Below are positions 7,812 to 15,037 of a stretch of DNA of 46,294 nucleotides, piece by piece (within the stretch, counting starts at the first letter, position 1; each line of letters opens with the position of its first letter). A program made the translations under genes and the position numbers. The notes beneath the pieces were generated by a model. That model saw only the letters and a program-made list of their open reading frames with translations. It was not told the origin of the DNA and searched no databases. Source of the stretch: Andeanibacterium sp035497315 (GTDB lineage Bacteria; Pseudomonadota; Alphaproteobacteria; Sphingomonadales; Sphingomonadaceae); contig DATJDU010000074.1 of the NCBI GenBank assembly GCA_035497315.1, positions 1 through 46,294 on the forward strand, in the 5' to 3' direction.

Positions 7812-9257
7812 ATGTTCGATCAAGCTGATGCTTTGATGCTCGCACGGGTACAATTCGCCTTTACCGTGAGTTTCCATTTCATTTTCCCCGCTTTCTCGAT
7901 CGGGCTGGCAAGCTATCTCGCCGTGCTCGAAGGGCTGTGGCTGAAGACGGGCAAGGGGGTCTATCTCGACCTCTTCAAATATTGGCTCAAGATCTTCGCC
8001 GTGGCATTCGCCATGGGTGTCGTTTCGGGCATCGTCATGTCCTATCAGTTCGGCACCAACTGGGCCGAATTTTCGGACAAGGCCGGGCCGGTGATCGGCC
8101 CGCTGCTGGCCTATGAAGTGCTGACGGCCTTCTTCCTTGAAGCCGGCTTCCTGGGCGTGATGCTGTTCGGGCTCGAACGGGTGGGCAAGAAGCTGCATTT
8201 CATGGCTACGCTGATGGTCGCTGCGGGTACGGCGGTTTCGGCCTTCTGGATTCTCAGCGTGAACAGCTGGATGCAGACGCCGACCGGCTTTGAAATGGGC
8301 GCGAACGGCCAGTTCCTTCCCGGGCCGAGCTGGTGGGGCATCGTCTTCAATCCCAGCTTCCCCTATCGCCTGGTCCACACGGTGATCGCTGCTTATCTCA
8401 CCACCGCGCTTGTGGTCGGCGGGGTGGGCGCGTGGCACCTGCTGAAGGACAAGTCCAACCAGCACGCCCGCACCATGTTTTCCATGGCGATGTGGATGGC
8501 CGCGCTGGTTGCCCCGGTGCAGATTTTCGCGGGCGATCTCCATGGGCTCAACACGATGGAGCACCAGCCGGCTAAGGTGATGGCGATGGAAGGCCATTAT
8601 CAGAGCCACCCCGATGGCGCCCCCTTCATCGTGGCGGGCATTCCCAACAGCAAGGAACAGCGGGTCGATTACGCAATCGAGATTCCCAAGGCATCCTCGC
8701 TGATCCTCAAGCATGATCCCAATGCTCCATTGGCGGGGCTCGATACGATTCCGCTGGAGGACCACCCGCCGGTGGGCCCCGTATTCTGGGCGTTCCGGGT
8801 CATGGTCGGGCTGGGCTTCGCCATGCTGGGGCTGGGCTTATGGAGCCTTGCCGCGCGCTGGAAGAAGAAGCTGTATGACTGGCCGCTGCTGCACCGTGCG
8901 GCGATCCTGATGGCGCCTGCCGGCTTCGTGGCAGTGATCGCCGGCTGGATGGTGACGGAGATCGGGCGCCAGCCGTTCACGGTCTATGGCCTGTTGCGCA
9001 CGGCGCAATCGGCTTCGCCGCTCGATGCCCCGGCAGTGGGTGCATCGCTGCTGGCATTCGTGATCGTCTATTTCGCCGTCTTCGGCACCGGCACCTGGTA
9101 CATACTGCGGCTGATGCGCGGTGCGCCCAAGGTGCATGAACCGGGCGTGCGGCGAACCGAGAAGGGACCGATCCGCACTGCCGGCATCACTCCCGGACCG
9201 GCCAGGGCCGTAGGCGGCCCGGTGATCGAACAACCCGCGAAGGAGGACGGAGAATGA
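7812..9257 (+). CDS. cydA: Cytochrome bd-type (cyanide-insensitive) ubiquinol oxidase subunit I
   Basis: Haem-carrying subunit of a bd-family quinol oxidase, 481 residues. The N-terminal RVQFAFTVSFHFIFPAFSIG holds the haem b595/d ligand histidine (H22 here, H19 in E. coli), and GRQPFTVYGLLRT is the conserved GRQP motif. The periplasmic Q-loop is short, as in the cyanide-insensitive CioA group. The start is ATG 7812 after GGGAG; a longer reading from 7779 adds nothing conserved. The gene overlaps cydB by 4 bp. Bd-type oxidases keep working at sulfide levels that stop haem-copper oxidases, which fits its place beside persulfide and sulfide oxidation genes. Confidence 0.93.
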   Translation: MFDQADALMLARVQFAFTVSFHFIFPAFSIGLASYLAVLEGLWLKTGKGVYLDLFKYWLKIFAVAFAMGVVSGIVMSYQFGTNWAEFSDKAGPVIGPLLAYEVLTAFFLEAGFLGVMLFGLERVGKKLHFMATLMVAAGTAVSAFWILSVNSWMQTPTGFEMGANGQFLPGPSWWGIVFNPSFPYRLVHTVIAAYLTTALVVGGVGAWHLLKDKSNQHARTMFSMAMWMAALVAPVQIFAGDLHGLNTMEHQPAKVMAMEGHYQSHPDGAPFIVAGIPNSKEQRVDYAIEIPKASSLILKHDPNAPLAGLDTIPLEDHPPVGPVFWAFRVMVGLGFAMLGLGLWSLAARWKKKLYDWPLLHRAAILMAPAGFVAVIAGWMVTEIGRQPFTVYGLLRTAQSASPLDAPAVGASLLAFVIVYFAVFGTGTWYILRLMRGAPKVHEPGVRRTEKGPIRTAGITPGPARAVGGPVIEQPAKEDGE

Positions 9258-10255
9258 GCGTGGATCTCACTGCCATCTGGGCCTTCATCATTGCCTTTGC
9301 CGTCTTCGCCTATGTTGTAATGGACGGGTTCGATCTGGGCATCGGCATTCTCTTCCCCAGCTTCAAGGTGGGGGAGGAACGCGATCAGGCGATGAATTCC
9401 ATCGCGCCTGTCTGGGACGGTAACGAAACCTGGCTGGTGCTGGGCGGGGGCGGGCTGTTCGCGGCCTTTCCGCTGGCCTACGCCATCATTCTTCCGGCCA
9501 CTTATCCGCTGATCATCGCGATGTTGCTGGGCCTTGTATTCCGGGGCGTGGCGTTCGAATTCCGCTGGCGCGATCCGGGCCACCGGCCGTTCTGGGACAT
9601 GGCATTCAGTGGCGGCTCGCTGGTGGCGGCGCTTTCGCAGGGCATGATCCTGGGTGCGATCCTGCAGGGGATCGAAGTGGACGGGCGCGCCTATGCGGGC
9701 AGCTGGTGGGATTGGCTGACGCCTTACACATTGCTCACCGGCCTTGGCACGGTGGCGGGCTATGCACTGCTCGGCTCGACCTGGCTGGTGTGGAAGACGG
9801 AAGGCAGCACACAGGCCCATGCCTATCGGCAGGCGCTGCGCGCGACCTTTGCCACGCTGGCCCTGCTGGGCGCGGTCAGCCTCTATACCCCGCTGCTGGA
9901 CACCCAATATTGGGAACGCTGGTTTGCCATGCCCAATGTGCTGTTCGCGGCTCAGGTACCGCTGCTGACGGCGATCATCGCGGGCTTCCTGTTGTGGGGC
10001 CTGAAGAAGAAATGGCAGGCCGCGCCCTTCCTGCTCTCGCTGGGGCTGTTCCTGCTCGGCATGGCCGGGCTGGGCGTTTCGATGTGGCCCTTCGTGGTGC
10101 CCGATGCTGTGACCATCTGGGATGCCGCCGCGCCGCCGCGGAGCCAGATCTTCATGCTGATCGGCGTGGGTATCACCATGCCGCTGATCCTTGCCTATAC
10201 CGGCTGGGCCTATTGGGTGTTCCGCGGCAAGGTAGGCAGCGAGGGGTATCATTGA
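9254..10255 (+). CDS. cydB: Cytochrome bd-type ubiquinol oxidase subunit II
   Basis: Integral membrane partner of subunit I, 333 residues with about eight to nine hydrophobic segments. The N-terminus has the diagnostic AYVVMDGFDLGIGILFP segment, and WDGNETWLVLGGGGLFAAFP follows. It has no haem ligands of its own in most family members and holds the complex together. ATGA overlap with cydA and TGATG overlap with the next small ORF imply one translationally coupled unit. Assignment is secure. Confidence 0.93.
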   Translation: MSVDLTAIWAFIIAFAVFAYVVMDGFDLGIGILFPSFKVGEERDQAMNSIAPVWDGNETWLVLGGGGLFAAFPLAYAIILPATYPLIIAMLLGLVFRGVAFEFRWRDPGHRPFWDMAFSGGSLVAALSQGMILGAILQGIEVDGRAYAGSWWDWLTPYTLLTGLGTVAGYALLGSTWLVWKTEGSTQAHAYRQALRATFATLALLGAVSLYTPLLDTQYWERWFAMPNVLFAAQVPLLTAIIAGFLLWGLKKKWQAAPFLLSLGLFLLGMAGLGVSMWPFVVPDAVTIWDAAAPPRSQIFMLIGVGITMPLILAYTGWAYWVFRGKVGSEGYH

Positions 10256-10395
10256 TGCGCGAAGGGCTACCGCATCTTGACGCCGACGACGCTCCGCTCT
10301 GGCGCCGCCTCCTGTGGATGGCGGCGCTGTGGGCGGCGAGCGTTACGGTGCTGGGGGCGGTGGCCTATGCGATAAGGCTGTGGCTCAAGGCCTGA
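10255..10395 (+). CDS. DUF2474-type small membrane subunit of the bd oxidase
   Basis: A 46-residue protein with a short acidic N-terminus (MREGLPHLDADDAP), the amphipathic LWRRLLW, and one membrane helix (MAALWAASVTVLGAVAYAI) ending in a basic tail. Size, the LWRR..W feature and position immediately after cydB match the DUF2474 family seen after cioAB operons, analogous in placement to CydX in E. coli. Start and cydB stop overlap as TGATG. It is likely an assembly or stability subunit. Family assignment rests on context and pattern, not a search. Confidence 0.75.
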   Translation: MREGLPHLDADDAPLWRRLLWMAALWAASVTVLGAVAYAIRLWLKA

Positions 10396-10449
10396 GGTAA
10401 GGCGTCGCAGCCGCTGGGATGACGAGCGGGGTAATGCTGCCCGCATCGG

Positions 10450-10708
10450 AAAACACTTTCCTACAGGCCCCCAAATGGGGTTTATCCTGCGCGATGAACC
10501 GCTTTGCCCCAGCCTTTCCTGGCGCCTCGAAAGCAGCCTTGCTCAAGCGCGCCCAACCCCGGTCGGCCTGCACGAAAACCCGAAATGGAAAGTCACACTT
10601 CCGCGCAGAATTGCGGCCGGAAAATGGCTTGAAACTGCGGCTCACAGGGGGTGTTACACATTACGTTTCACAGGCCGTTCTGCGTAACACAAGGGTGACA
10701 CTTCGGCC
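10450..10708 (+). repeat. Dispersed intergenic element, copy B
   Basis: The best-preserved copy. It contains AAACACTTTCCTACA, the hairpin CCCC-AAAT-GGGG, TTTATCCTG, GCACGAAAACCCGAAATGGA, a GGAAAATGGCTTGAAACTGC block, TTCACAGGCCGTTCTGCGTA and GGTGACACTTC. Like copy A it separates two convergent transcription units (bd oxidase and tolC), on the + strand. The REP unit and 25-bp box found beside the other two copies are missing here, although GACGAGCGGGGT just upstream resembles one REP arm. The remainder of the 10396-10783 gap shows nothing else I recognise. Confidence 0.75.
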
Positions 10709-10783
10709 CCGTCATCTTCGGACAGAAAACCAAGCGAACCGCCGCCGGCCGGGTGTCCCCGCGCAAAGGGGGGAGAGCCGGGG

Positions 10784-12052
10784 TCACTCCATGCCGGCGA
10801 CGGCTCGCAACTGGTATGCCGAAGCGATCAGGCGGCCCTGCGCGCCCGACAGGGCGGCCTCGGCCTCGATCGCTTCGCGCTGGGCGTCGAGCAGGGCAAG
10901 CTGCGGCTTGGCCCCGGCCTCGACTTCAAGCTTTGTGCCGCGCAAGGCTTCCTTTGCCGCCGCTTGCCGCGATTGCGCGGCGGCGAGCATCAGCTTCGCG
11001 GTCTCATATCCGTCGAATCCGGTGATCGCGGCCTGTTCGGTGCGCAGGCGTGCAAGATCGTAATCGGCCTGTGCCGCGTCCGCTTCCGATCCTGCCGCGC
11101 GCGCCTTGGCGTCGTTGCGGCCGGAAGAGAAGAAGTTCCACTTCACCCGCAGGCCGGCGGAATAGGAATCCGCCTTGTAGCCGGGGAAGAACTGATCGCG
11201 CACGCTGGCCGCTTCGGCATAGGCGCCCACCATCGGCAGCGCTTCGCCCTTGGTCATGCGGTGCTTGCCTTCGGCGGCCTCAACCACCTTGCTGGCGGCG
11301 AGGAGCTGGGGATTGCCGGCCAATGCCATGGCCATCGCCTCCTCGCGCGTGGCGGGGATGGGGGGCGGGGGAGGCAGGTTTTCATCCAGCGTCACGGTAT
11401 CGAGGCCGGTCAGCGTCCGCAGCGCGGCCATGGCGGCCTTCAGGCGCCCATCGGCGCCGGCATAACCCGCATCGGCTTCCGCCAGCCGGGCCTTGGCCTG
11501 CGCAAGATCGGTGGAGGTGGCCGCGCCGACCTTGAACTTGAGTTCGGACTGGCGGACCACCTCGGCCAGCGAGAGGCGCAGCAGATCGTAGCTGCTCAGC
11601 AGGCGCTTTGCGGAAAGGCCTTCCGCATAGGCGGCGGCCACTTCCACGCGCAGGTTCAGCCGGGCCTGGCGGGCCATCAGCTCCGCCGCCTGCGACCCGC
11701 CTCGCGCCGCATCGATCCCGCCGCCGGTGCGTCCGAATGTGAGCAGCGGCATCTCGGCAGTGACCTGCGCGGTCAGCGGAGTGACGTCATCGGCGGTGAG
11801 GCCGAAGAAGCCCTGAGGGTCGATCCGGCCGAAGCCGATCTGGCCCTGGGCGTTGAGATCGGGAAGATTTTGCGCCTTGGCGTAATCGAGCTGGGCGGCG
11901 GCCGCCTGCGCGCGCGCATCCGCCCCGGCGATCGCGGGGGAATGCTCCAGCGCGATCGCGGTCACTTCGTCGAGGGACTGGGCACCGGCCGGGTGGGGAA
12001 GGGGAAGAAAACCCAGACCGGCGCCCAGAAGGACGAGATGACGCAATTTCAT
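10784..12052 (-). CDS. TolC-family outer-membrane efflux protein
   Basis: Outer-membrane channel of 422 residues with a signal peptide (MKLRHLVLLGAGLGFLPLPH, cleavage near AGA-QS). The body is two homologous halves rich in alanine, glutamine and leucine heptads that form the periplasmic alpha-barrel, e.g. YAEGLSAKRLLSSYDLLRLS and VGAATSTDLAQAKARLAEAD. It ends a probable operon sqr-DUF2892-tolC (8 bp after the DUF2892 gene). The matching membrane fusion and RND genes are in the divergent operon beginning at 13643, so the tripartite pump is split over two transcripts with one shared control region. Confidence 0.85.
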   Translation of the reverse strand: MKLRHLVLLGAGLGFLPLPHPAGAQSLDEVTAIALEHSPAIAGADARAQAAAAQLDYAKAQNLPDLNAQGQIGFGRIDPQGFFGLTADDVTPLTAQVTAEMPLLTFGRTGGGIDAARGGSQAAELMARQARLNLRVEVAAAYAEGLSAKRLLSSYDLLRLSLAEVVRQSELKFKVGAATSTDLAQAKARLAEADAGYAGADGRLKAAMAALRTLTGLDTVTLDENLPPPPPIPATREEAMAMALAGNPQLLAASKVVEAAEGKHRMTKGEALPMVGAYAEAASVRDQFFPGYKADSYSAGLRVKWNFFSSGRNDAKARAAGSEADAAQADYDLARLRTEQAAITGFDGYETAKLMLAAAQSRQAAAKEALRGTKLEVEAGAKPQLALLDAQREAIEAEAALSGAQGRLIASAYQLRAVAGME

Positions 12053-12060
12053 GGCAGCGC

Positions 12061-12264
12061 TCAGTTGAAGGCCGTGCCGCTACGCACGCCCAGCTTCCTG
12101 AACACGATCGCGGCGGGGCAGAAGCCCGTGAAGCTGGCCTGCAGCATGTTGAGCCCGGCAAAGATGGTCAGCGCGATCCAGTATGGATGCACGGTGAGCG
12201 ACAGGATGGAACTGGCCAGCACCACCAGCCCTGCGAATGCCATAACGGAACGGTCGAGGTTCAT
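12061..12264 (-). CDS. DUF2892 (YgaP-like membrane domain) protein
   Basis: A 67-residue inner-membrane protein with two hydrophobic hairpin segments (VMAFAGLVVLASSILSLTVH and WIALTIFAGLNMLQASFTGF) and the family hallmark GFCPAAIVFRKLG. This domain is the C-terminal half of the E. coli membrane rhodanese YgaP and also occurs alone. In sulfur oxidation clusters it commonly accompanies rhodanese and SQR genes; here a soluble rhodanese is encoded next door on the other strand. It may anchor or pair with that rhodanese at the membrane, which is inference. It is 11 bp after sqr and 8 bp before tolC. Confidence 0.8.
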   Translation of the reverse strand: MNLDRSVMAFAGLVVLASSILSLTVHPYWIALTIFAGLNMLQASFTGFCPAAIVFRKLGVRSGTAFN

Positions 12265-12275
12265 CGCATCACTCC

Positions 12276-13559
12276 TCAGTCGAAACGCAGTTTCTTCACG
12301 CCAAGCACATGCAGGGCGAGTTTTTCATAGAAGGGTTCGCTTTCGCCCTTGCGGATCTTGCGCAGGAAGTATTTCTCGAAGCCGATCTTGGCGAGGTGGA
12401 CCCATTTGCCCTCGCTCGCCCAATTGACGTTGCGCGGCGGGATCTGCGGCTTGGCGACGAAGGCCACGCCGCTGTCGCCGAAATCGGCCAGGCAGATCGC
12501 GTTCCAGCTCGCCTCATGCGTCGGCTCGGCGCCCGCGATGATTTCCTTCAGATTCTGGGCAATGGCGGTGACCATGCTTTCGATCATGAAACCGGTCTTG
12601 GGCACACCCACCGGCAGCGGGGTGGGGCCGACCGGCGGGATCGCGATGCACACGCCCAAGCCGAAGATATTGGGGAACGCGGTGTTGCGCTGGTGCTTGT
12701 CGGTCAGGATGAAGCCGCGCGGATTGGAAAGTCCCTCGATCCCCATCACCGCATCCACGCCGCGGAAGGCGGGCAACATCATCGCCCAGCCGAAATCGAG
12801 ATCGTGCGTCTTCTTGAGGCTGCCGTCCTCGTTCACTTCCTCGACATGGACCTTGCCTTCTTCCACCGAAGAGACCTTGGCATTGGTGATCCACTTGATG
12901 TGCCGGTCGCGCATTTCGCTTTCGAGCAGGCCCTTGGTATCGCCTACTCCATCGAGGCCGAGATGGCCGATATAGGGTTCGGGCGTGATGAAGGTCATCG
13001 GCACCCGGTCGCGAATCTTGCGGCGCTTCAGCTCGGTATCGAGGATCATCGCCATTTCATAGGCCGGGCCATAGCAACTCGCGCCCTGTACCGCGCCGAC
13101 CACGATGGGGCGGGGATTGGCGCAGAGTTCCTCGAACTTCGCATGGGCGGCCTTGGCATGGTCGGTAACGCAGATGCTCTGCGTATGCCCGTCGGGGCCG
13201 AAGCCGGGAATCTCGTCGAAGGCCAGTTCCGGCCCGGTGGCGATCACCAGATAATCGTAATCGACCGAGGAGCCGTCCAGCAACTCGACCCGGTTTTCCT
13301 TGGGGTGGACCTTGGCGGCCCCCACCGAATTATAGGCGATGCCATGGCGTTCCATCACCGGGGGCAGGTGAACGCGAATCGAATCGGGCTCGCGCCAGCC
13401 GACCGCCACCCAGGGATTGGAGGGGACGAACCAGTAATCCTCGCCCTTGTTAAGCACCGTGACACGCGCGGATTTCTCCAGTGCCTGGCGGATTTCATAG
13501 GCCGCGATCGTGCCGCCCAGGCCTGCTCCTAGAACGACGATGTGTGGTTGGTCAGACAT
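12276..13559 (-). CDS. sqr: Sulfide:quinone oxidoreductase
   Basis: Membrane-associated flavoprotein of 427 residues that oxidises sulfide to sulfane sulfur and reduces quinone. The FAD motif is HIVVLGAGLGGTIAAYEI. The three cysteines used by the Acidianus-type enzyme can be placed: C130 in QSICVTDHA, C162 in QGASCYGPAYE and C304 in FGLGVCIAIPPVGPTPLPVG. The start at 13559 is fixed by AGGGAGA; an upstream ATG at 13613 would overlap the regulatory palindrome. It is first in the operon with DUF2892 and tolC. Its quinol product can be re-oxidised by the bd oxidase at 7812-10255. A flavocytochrome c sulfide dehydrogenase subunit is less likely, as no cytochrome partner is present. Confidence 0.88.
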   Translation of the reverse strand: MSDQPHIVVLGAGLGGTIAAYEIRQALEKSARVTVLNKGEDYWFVPSNPWVAVGWREPDSIRVHLPPVMERHGIAYNSVGAAKVHPKENRVELLDGSSVDYDYLVIATGPELAFDEIPGFGPDGHTQSICVTDHAKAAHAKFEELCANPRPIVVGAVQGASCYGPAYEMAMILDTELKRRKIRDRVPMTFITPEPYIGHLGLDGVGDTKGLLESEMRDRHIKWITNAKVSSVEEGKVHVEEVNEDGSLKKTHDLDFGWAMMLPAFRGVDAVMGIEGLSNPRGFILTDKHQRNTAFPNIFGLGVCIAIPPVGPTPLPVGVPKTGFMIESMVTAIAQNLKEIIAGAEPTHEASWNAICLADFGDSGVAFVAKPQIPPRNVNWASEGKWVHLAKIGFEKYFLRKIRKGESEPFYEKLALHVLGVKKLRFD

Positions 13560-13581
13560 CTTGGCATCTCCCTTAACGGGC

Positions 13582-13613
13582 TTGCTAATATAACGAATAA
13601 CGAATATAAGCAA
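13582..13613. promoter_or_regulatory. AT-rich imperfect palindrome between sqr and rhodanese genes
   Basis: TTGCTAATAT-N12-ATATAAGCAA pairs at 9 of 10 positions and includes a direct repeat of AACGAAT in its centre. It is the only AT-rich stretch in the 83-bp gap between the divergent sqr and rhodanese genes, so one bound regulator could control both directions. It shares a CTAAT half-site with the operator at 5831-5852, but the overall match is loose. A candidate site for the ArsR protein at 18255. Confidence 0.45.
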
Positions 13614-13642
13614 TCCATAATTTACGTGAAAGGATTCGAATC

Positions 13643-13975
13643 ATGGGCCTTTTCAGCAAGCCGAAGCACAAGGAACTGACCCCGGCGGAACTGAAGGATA
13701 TGCTCGATCGCGGCGAAGTGCAGGTCATTGATGTGCGTGAGCCCGACGAATTTTCGCAGGGCCATATTCCGGGCGCGCTCAACCTGCCGCTCTCCAGTTT
13801 CTCCGTCGACAAGCTTCCCGAGTCGTCGGGCAAAATCCTCGTCCTTAATTGCCTTGGCGGCAAGCGGTCCGGCATTGCGCTGGATCAATGCAGTGTAGCA
13901 CAATCGGTTGTGGATACGCATCTTGCGGGCGGTTTCGGCGCATGGGCGCAGGCCGGCCTGCCGGTAGCACGCTGA
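13643..13975 (+). CDS. Single-domain rhodanese (thiosulfate/persulfide sulfurtransferase)
   Basis: A 110-residue sulfurtransferase. LTPAELKDMLDRGEVQVIDV and VREPDEFSQGHIPGALNLPL are the standard rhodanese signature; the active-site loop CLGGKRS places the catalytic cysteine at residue 70. AAAGGA precedes the ATG. The C-terminal HLAGGFGAWAQAGLPV is the usual ending. It heads the operon rhodanese-MFP-RND-ArsR and is divergent from sqr. It could move sulfane sulfur produced by SQR to glutathione, feeding the persulfide dioxygenase at 5869. The biochemical step is inferred. Confidence 0.88.
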   Translation: MGLFSKPKHKELTPAELKDMLDRGEVQVIDVREPDEFSQGHIPGALNLPLSSFSVDKLPESSGKILVLNCLGGKRSGIALDQCSVAQSVVDTHLAGGFGAWAQAGLPVAR

Positions 13976-13999
13976 AAATCACGGCGAGGGGGCCATGCC

Positions 14000-15037
14000 A
14001 TGACGGGTAAGACATATCTGCGTCTGGGTATCGCGGCGGCGCTTCTGCCGCTGGTGCTGCCTCTGGCGGGTTGCGGGAGCAGCGATAGCGAGCCTACCGC
14101 AGTTGCCACCAAGGCCGCCGGCGAACGCTTCACTGTCCAGCTTGCCGATACGGGCGAGTGGAAGGATGTGAGCGCGGCGGTTTCCACCGTCGATCAGGCG
14201 CAGGTCCTTGCCCGTATTCCCGGCATCCTCACTTCGCTTTCCGTCAGGGAGGGCGATCTGGTCCGCAGGGGGCAGGTCATCGGGCGCATTGTTGATAGCC
14301 AGCTTGGCTATCAGGCGGGCGCCTATGGCGCGCAGGCCGCCGCCGCACAGGCGCAGGCCGCCGCCGCCAAGGCCGAACTGGACCGGGTGCAGTTCCTCTA
14401 TGACAATGGCGTTTATGCCAAGGCCCGGCTCGAACAGGCGAAGGCTATGGCCGATGCCGCGCAGGCACAGGTCAGCGCCGCGCGCCAGCAGCAGGGCGCG
14501 GTGAATGCCGTGGCCGGGCAGGGCGCGGTGGTCGCACCCGCCTCGGGCCGGGTGCTGATGGCCGATATTCCCGCCGGTTCGCCAGTTGCGCCGGGCATGG
14601 CGATCGCCACGATCACTGCCGGGGCGACGGTGTTGAAGCTCGAATTGCCTGAATCCCTTGCCGCACAGGTCCATCCCGGATCGCGCGTGCTGGCGCAGAT
14701 GCCCGGCGCGGGCGATGCGACCGGTACGATCGTGAAGCTCTATCCCGCTGTGATGGGCGGGCAGGTGCGCGCCGATGTGGAGATCGCCGGGCTGGACGGC
14801 TCGCTGATTGGCCGCCGCATTTCCGCAAAGGTGGAGGCGGGCAGCCGCAAGGCGCTGCTGGTTCCCGCCGATTACGTCACCACGGCCTATGGCCTCGATA
14901 CGGTGTGGGTTGTGGGCAAGGATGGCAGTGCGGCCATCGTGCCGGTGCAGACCGCTCCTTCGACCGAGCAGGGTAAGGTTGAGATACTCTCAGGCCTTTC
15001 CGCCGGGGACATCCTCGTGAAGCAGGCGGCGAAATGA
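14000..15037 (+). CDS. RND efflux periplasmic adaptor (membrane fusion lipoprotein)
   Basis: A 345-residue lipoprotein of the HlyD/MFP family. The signal peptide ends in the lipobox LAGC. A barrel-sandwich half-motif (VLARIPGILTSLSVREGDLV) is followed by an alanine- and glutamine-rich coiled-coil hairpin (about residues 100-170), then the second half-motif (VVAPASGRVLMADIPAGSPV) and the beta-barrel. AGGGGG precedes the ATG. It overlaps the RND gene by 4 bp. It would bridge the RND pump and a TolC channel, probably that at 10784-12052. The substrate is unknown; the setting suggests sulfur compounds or products of sulfur stress. Confidence 0.87.
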   Translation: MTGKTYLRLGIAAALLPLVLPLAGCGSSDSEPTAVATKAAGERFTVQLADTGEWKDVSAAVSTVDQAQVLARIPGILTSLSVREGDLVRRGQVIGRIVDSQLGYQAGAYGAQAAAAQAQAAAAKAELDRVQFLYDNGVYAKARLEQAKAMADAAQAQVSAARQQQGAVNAVAGQGAVVAPASGRVLMADIPAGSPVAPGMAIATITAGATVLKLELPESLAAQVHPGSRVLAQMPGAGDATGTIVKLYPAVMGGQVRADVEIAGLDGSLIGRRISAKVEAGSRKALLVPADYVTTAYGLDTVWVVGKDGSAAIVPVQTAPSTEQGKVEILSGLSAGDILVKQAAK

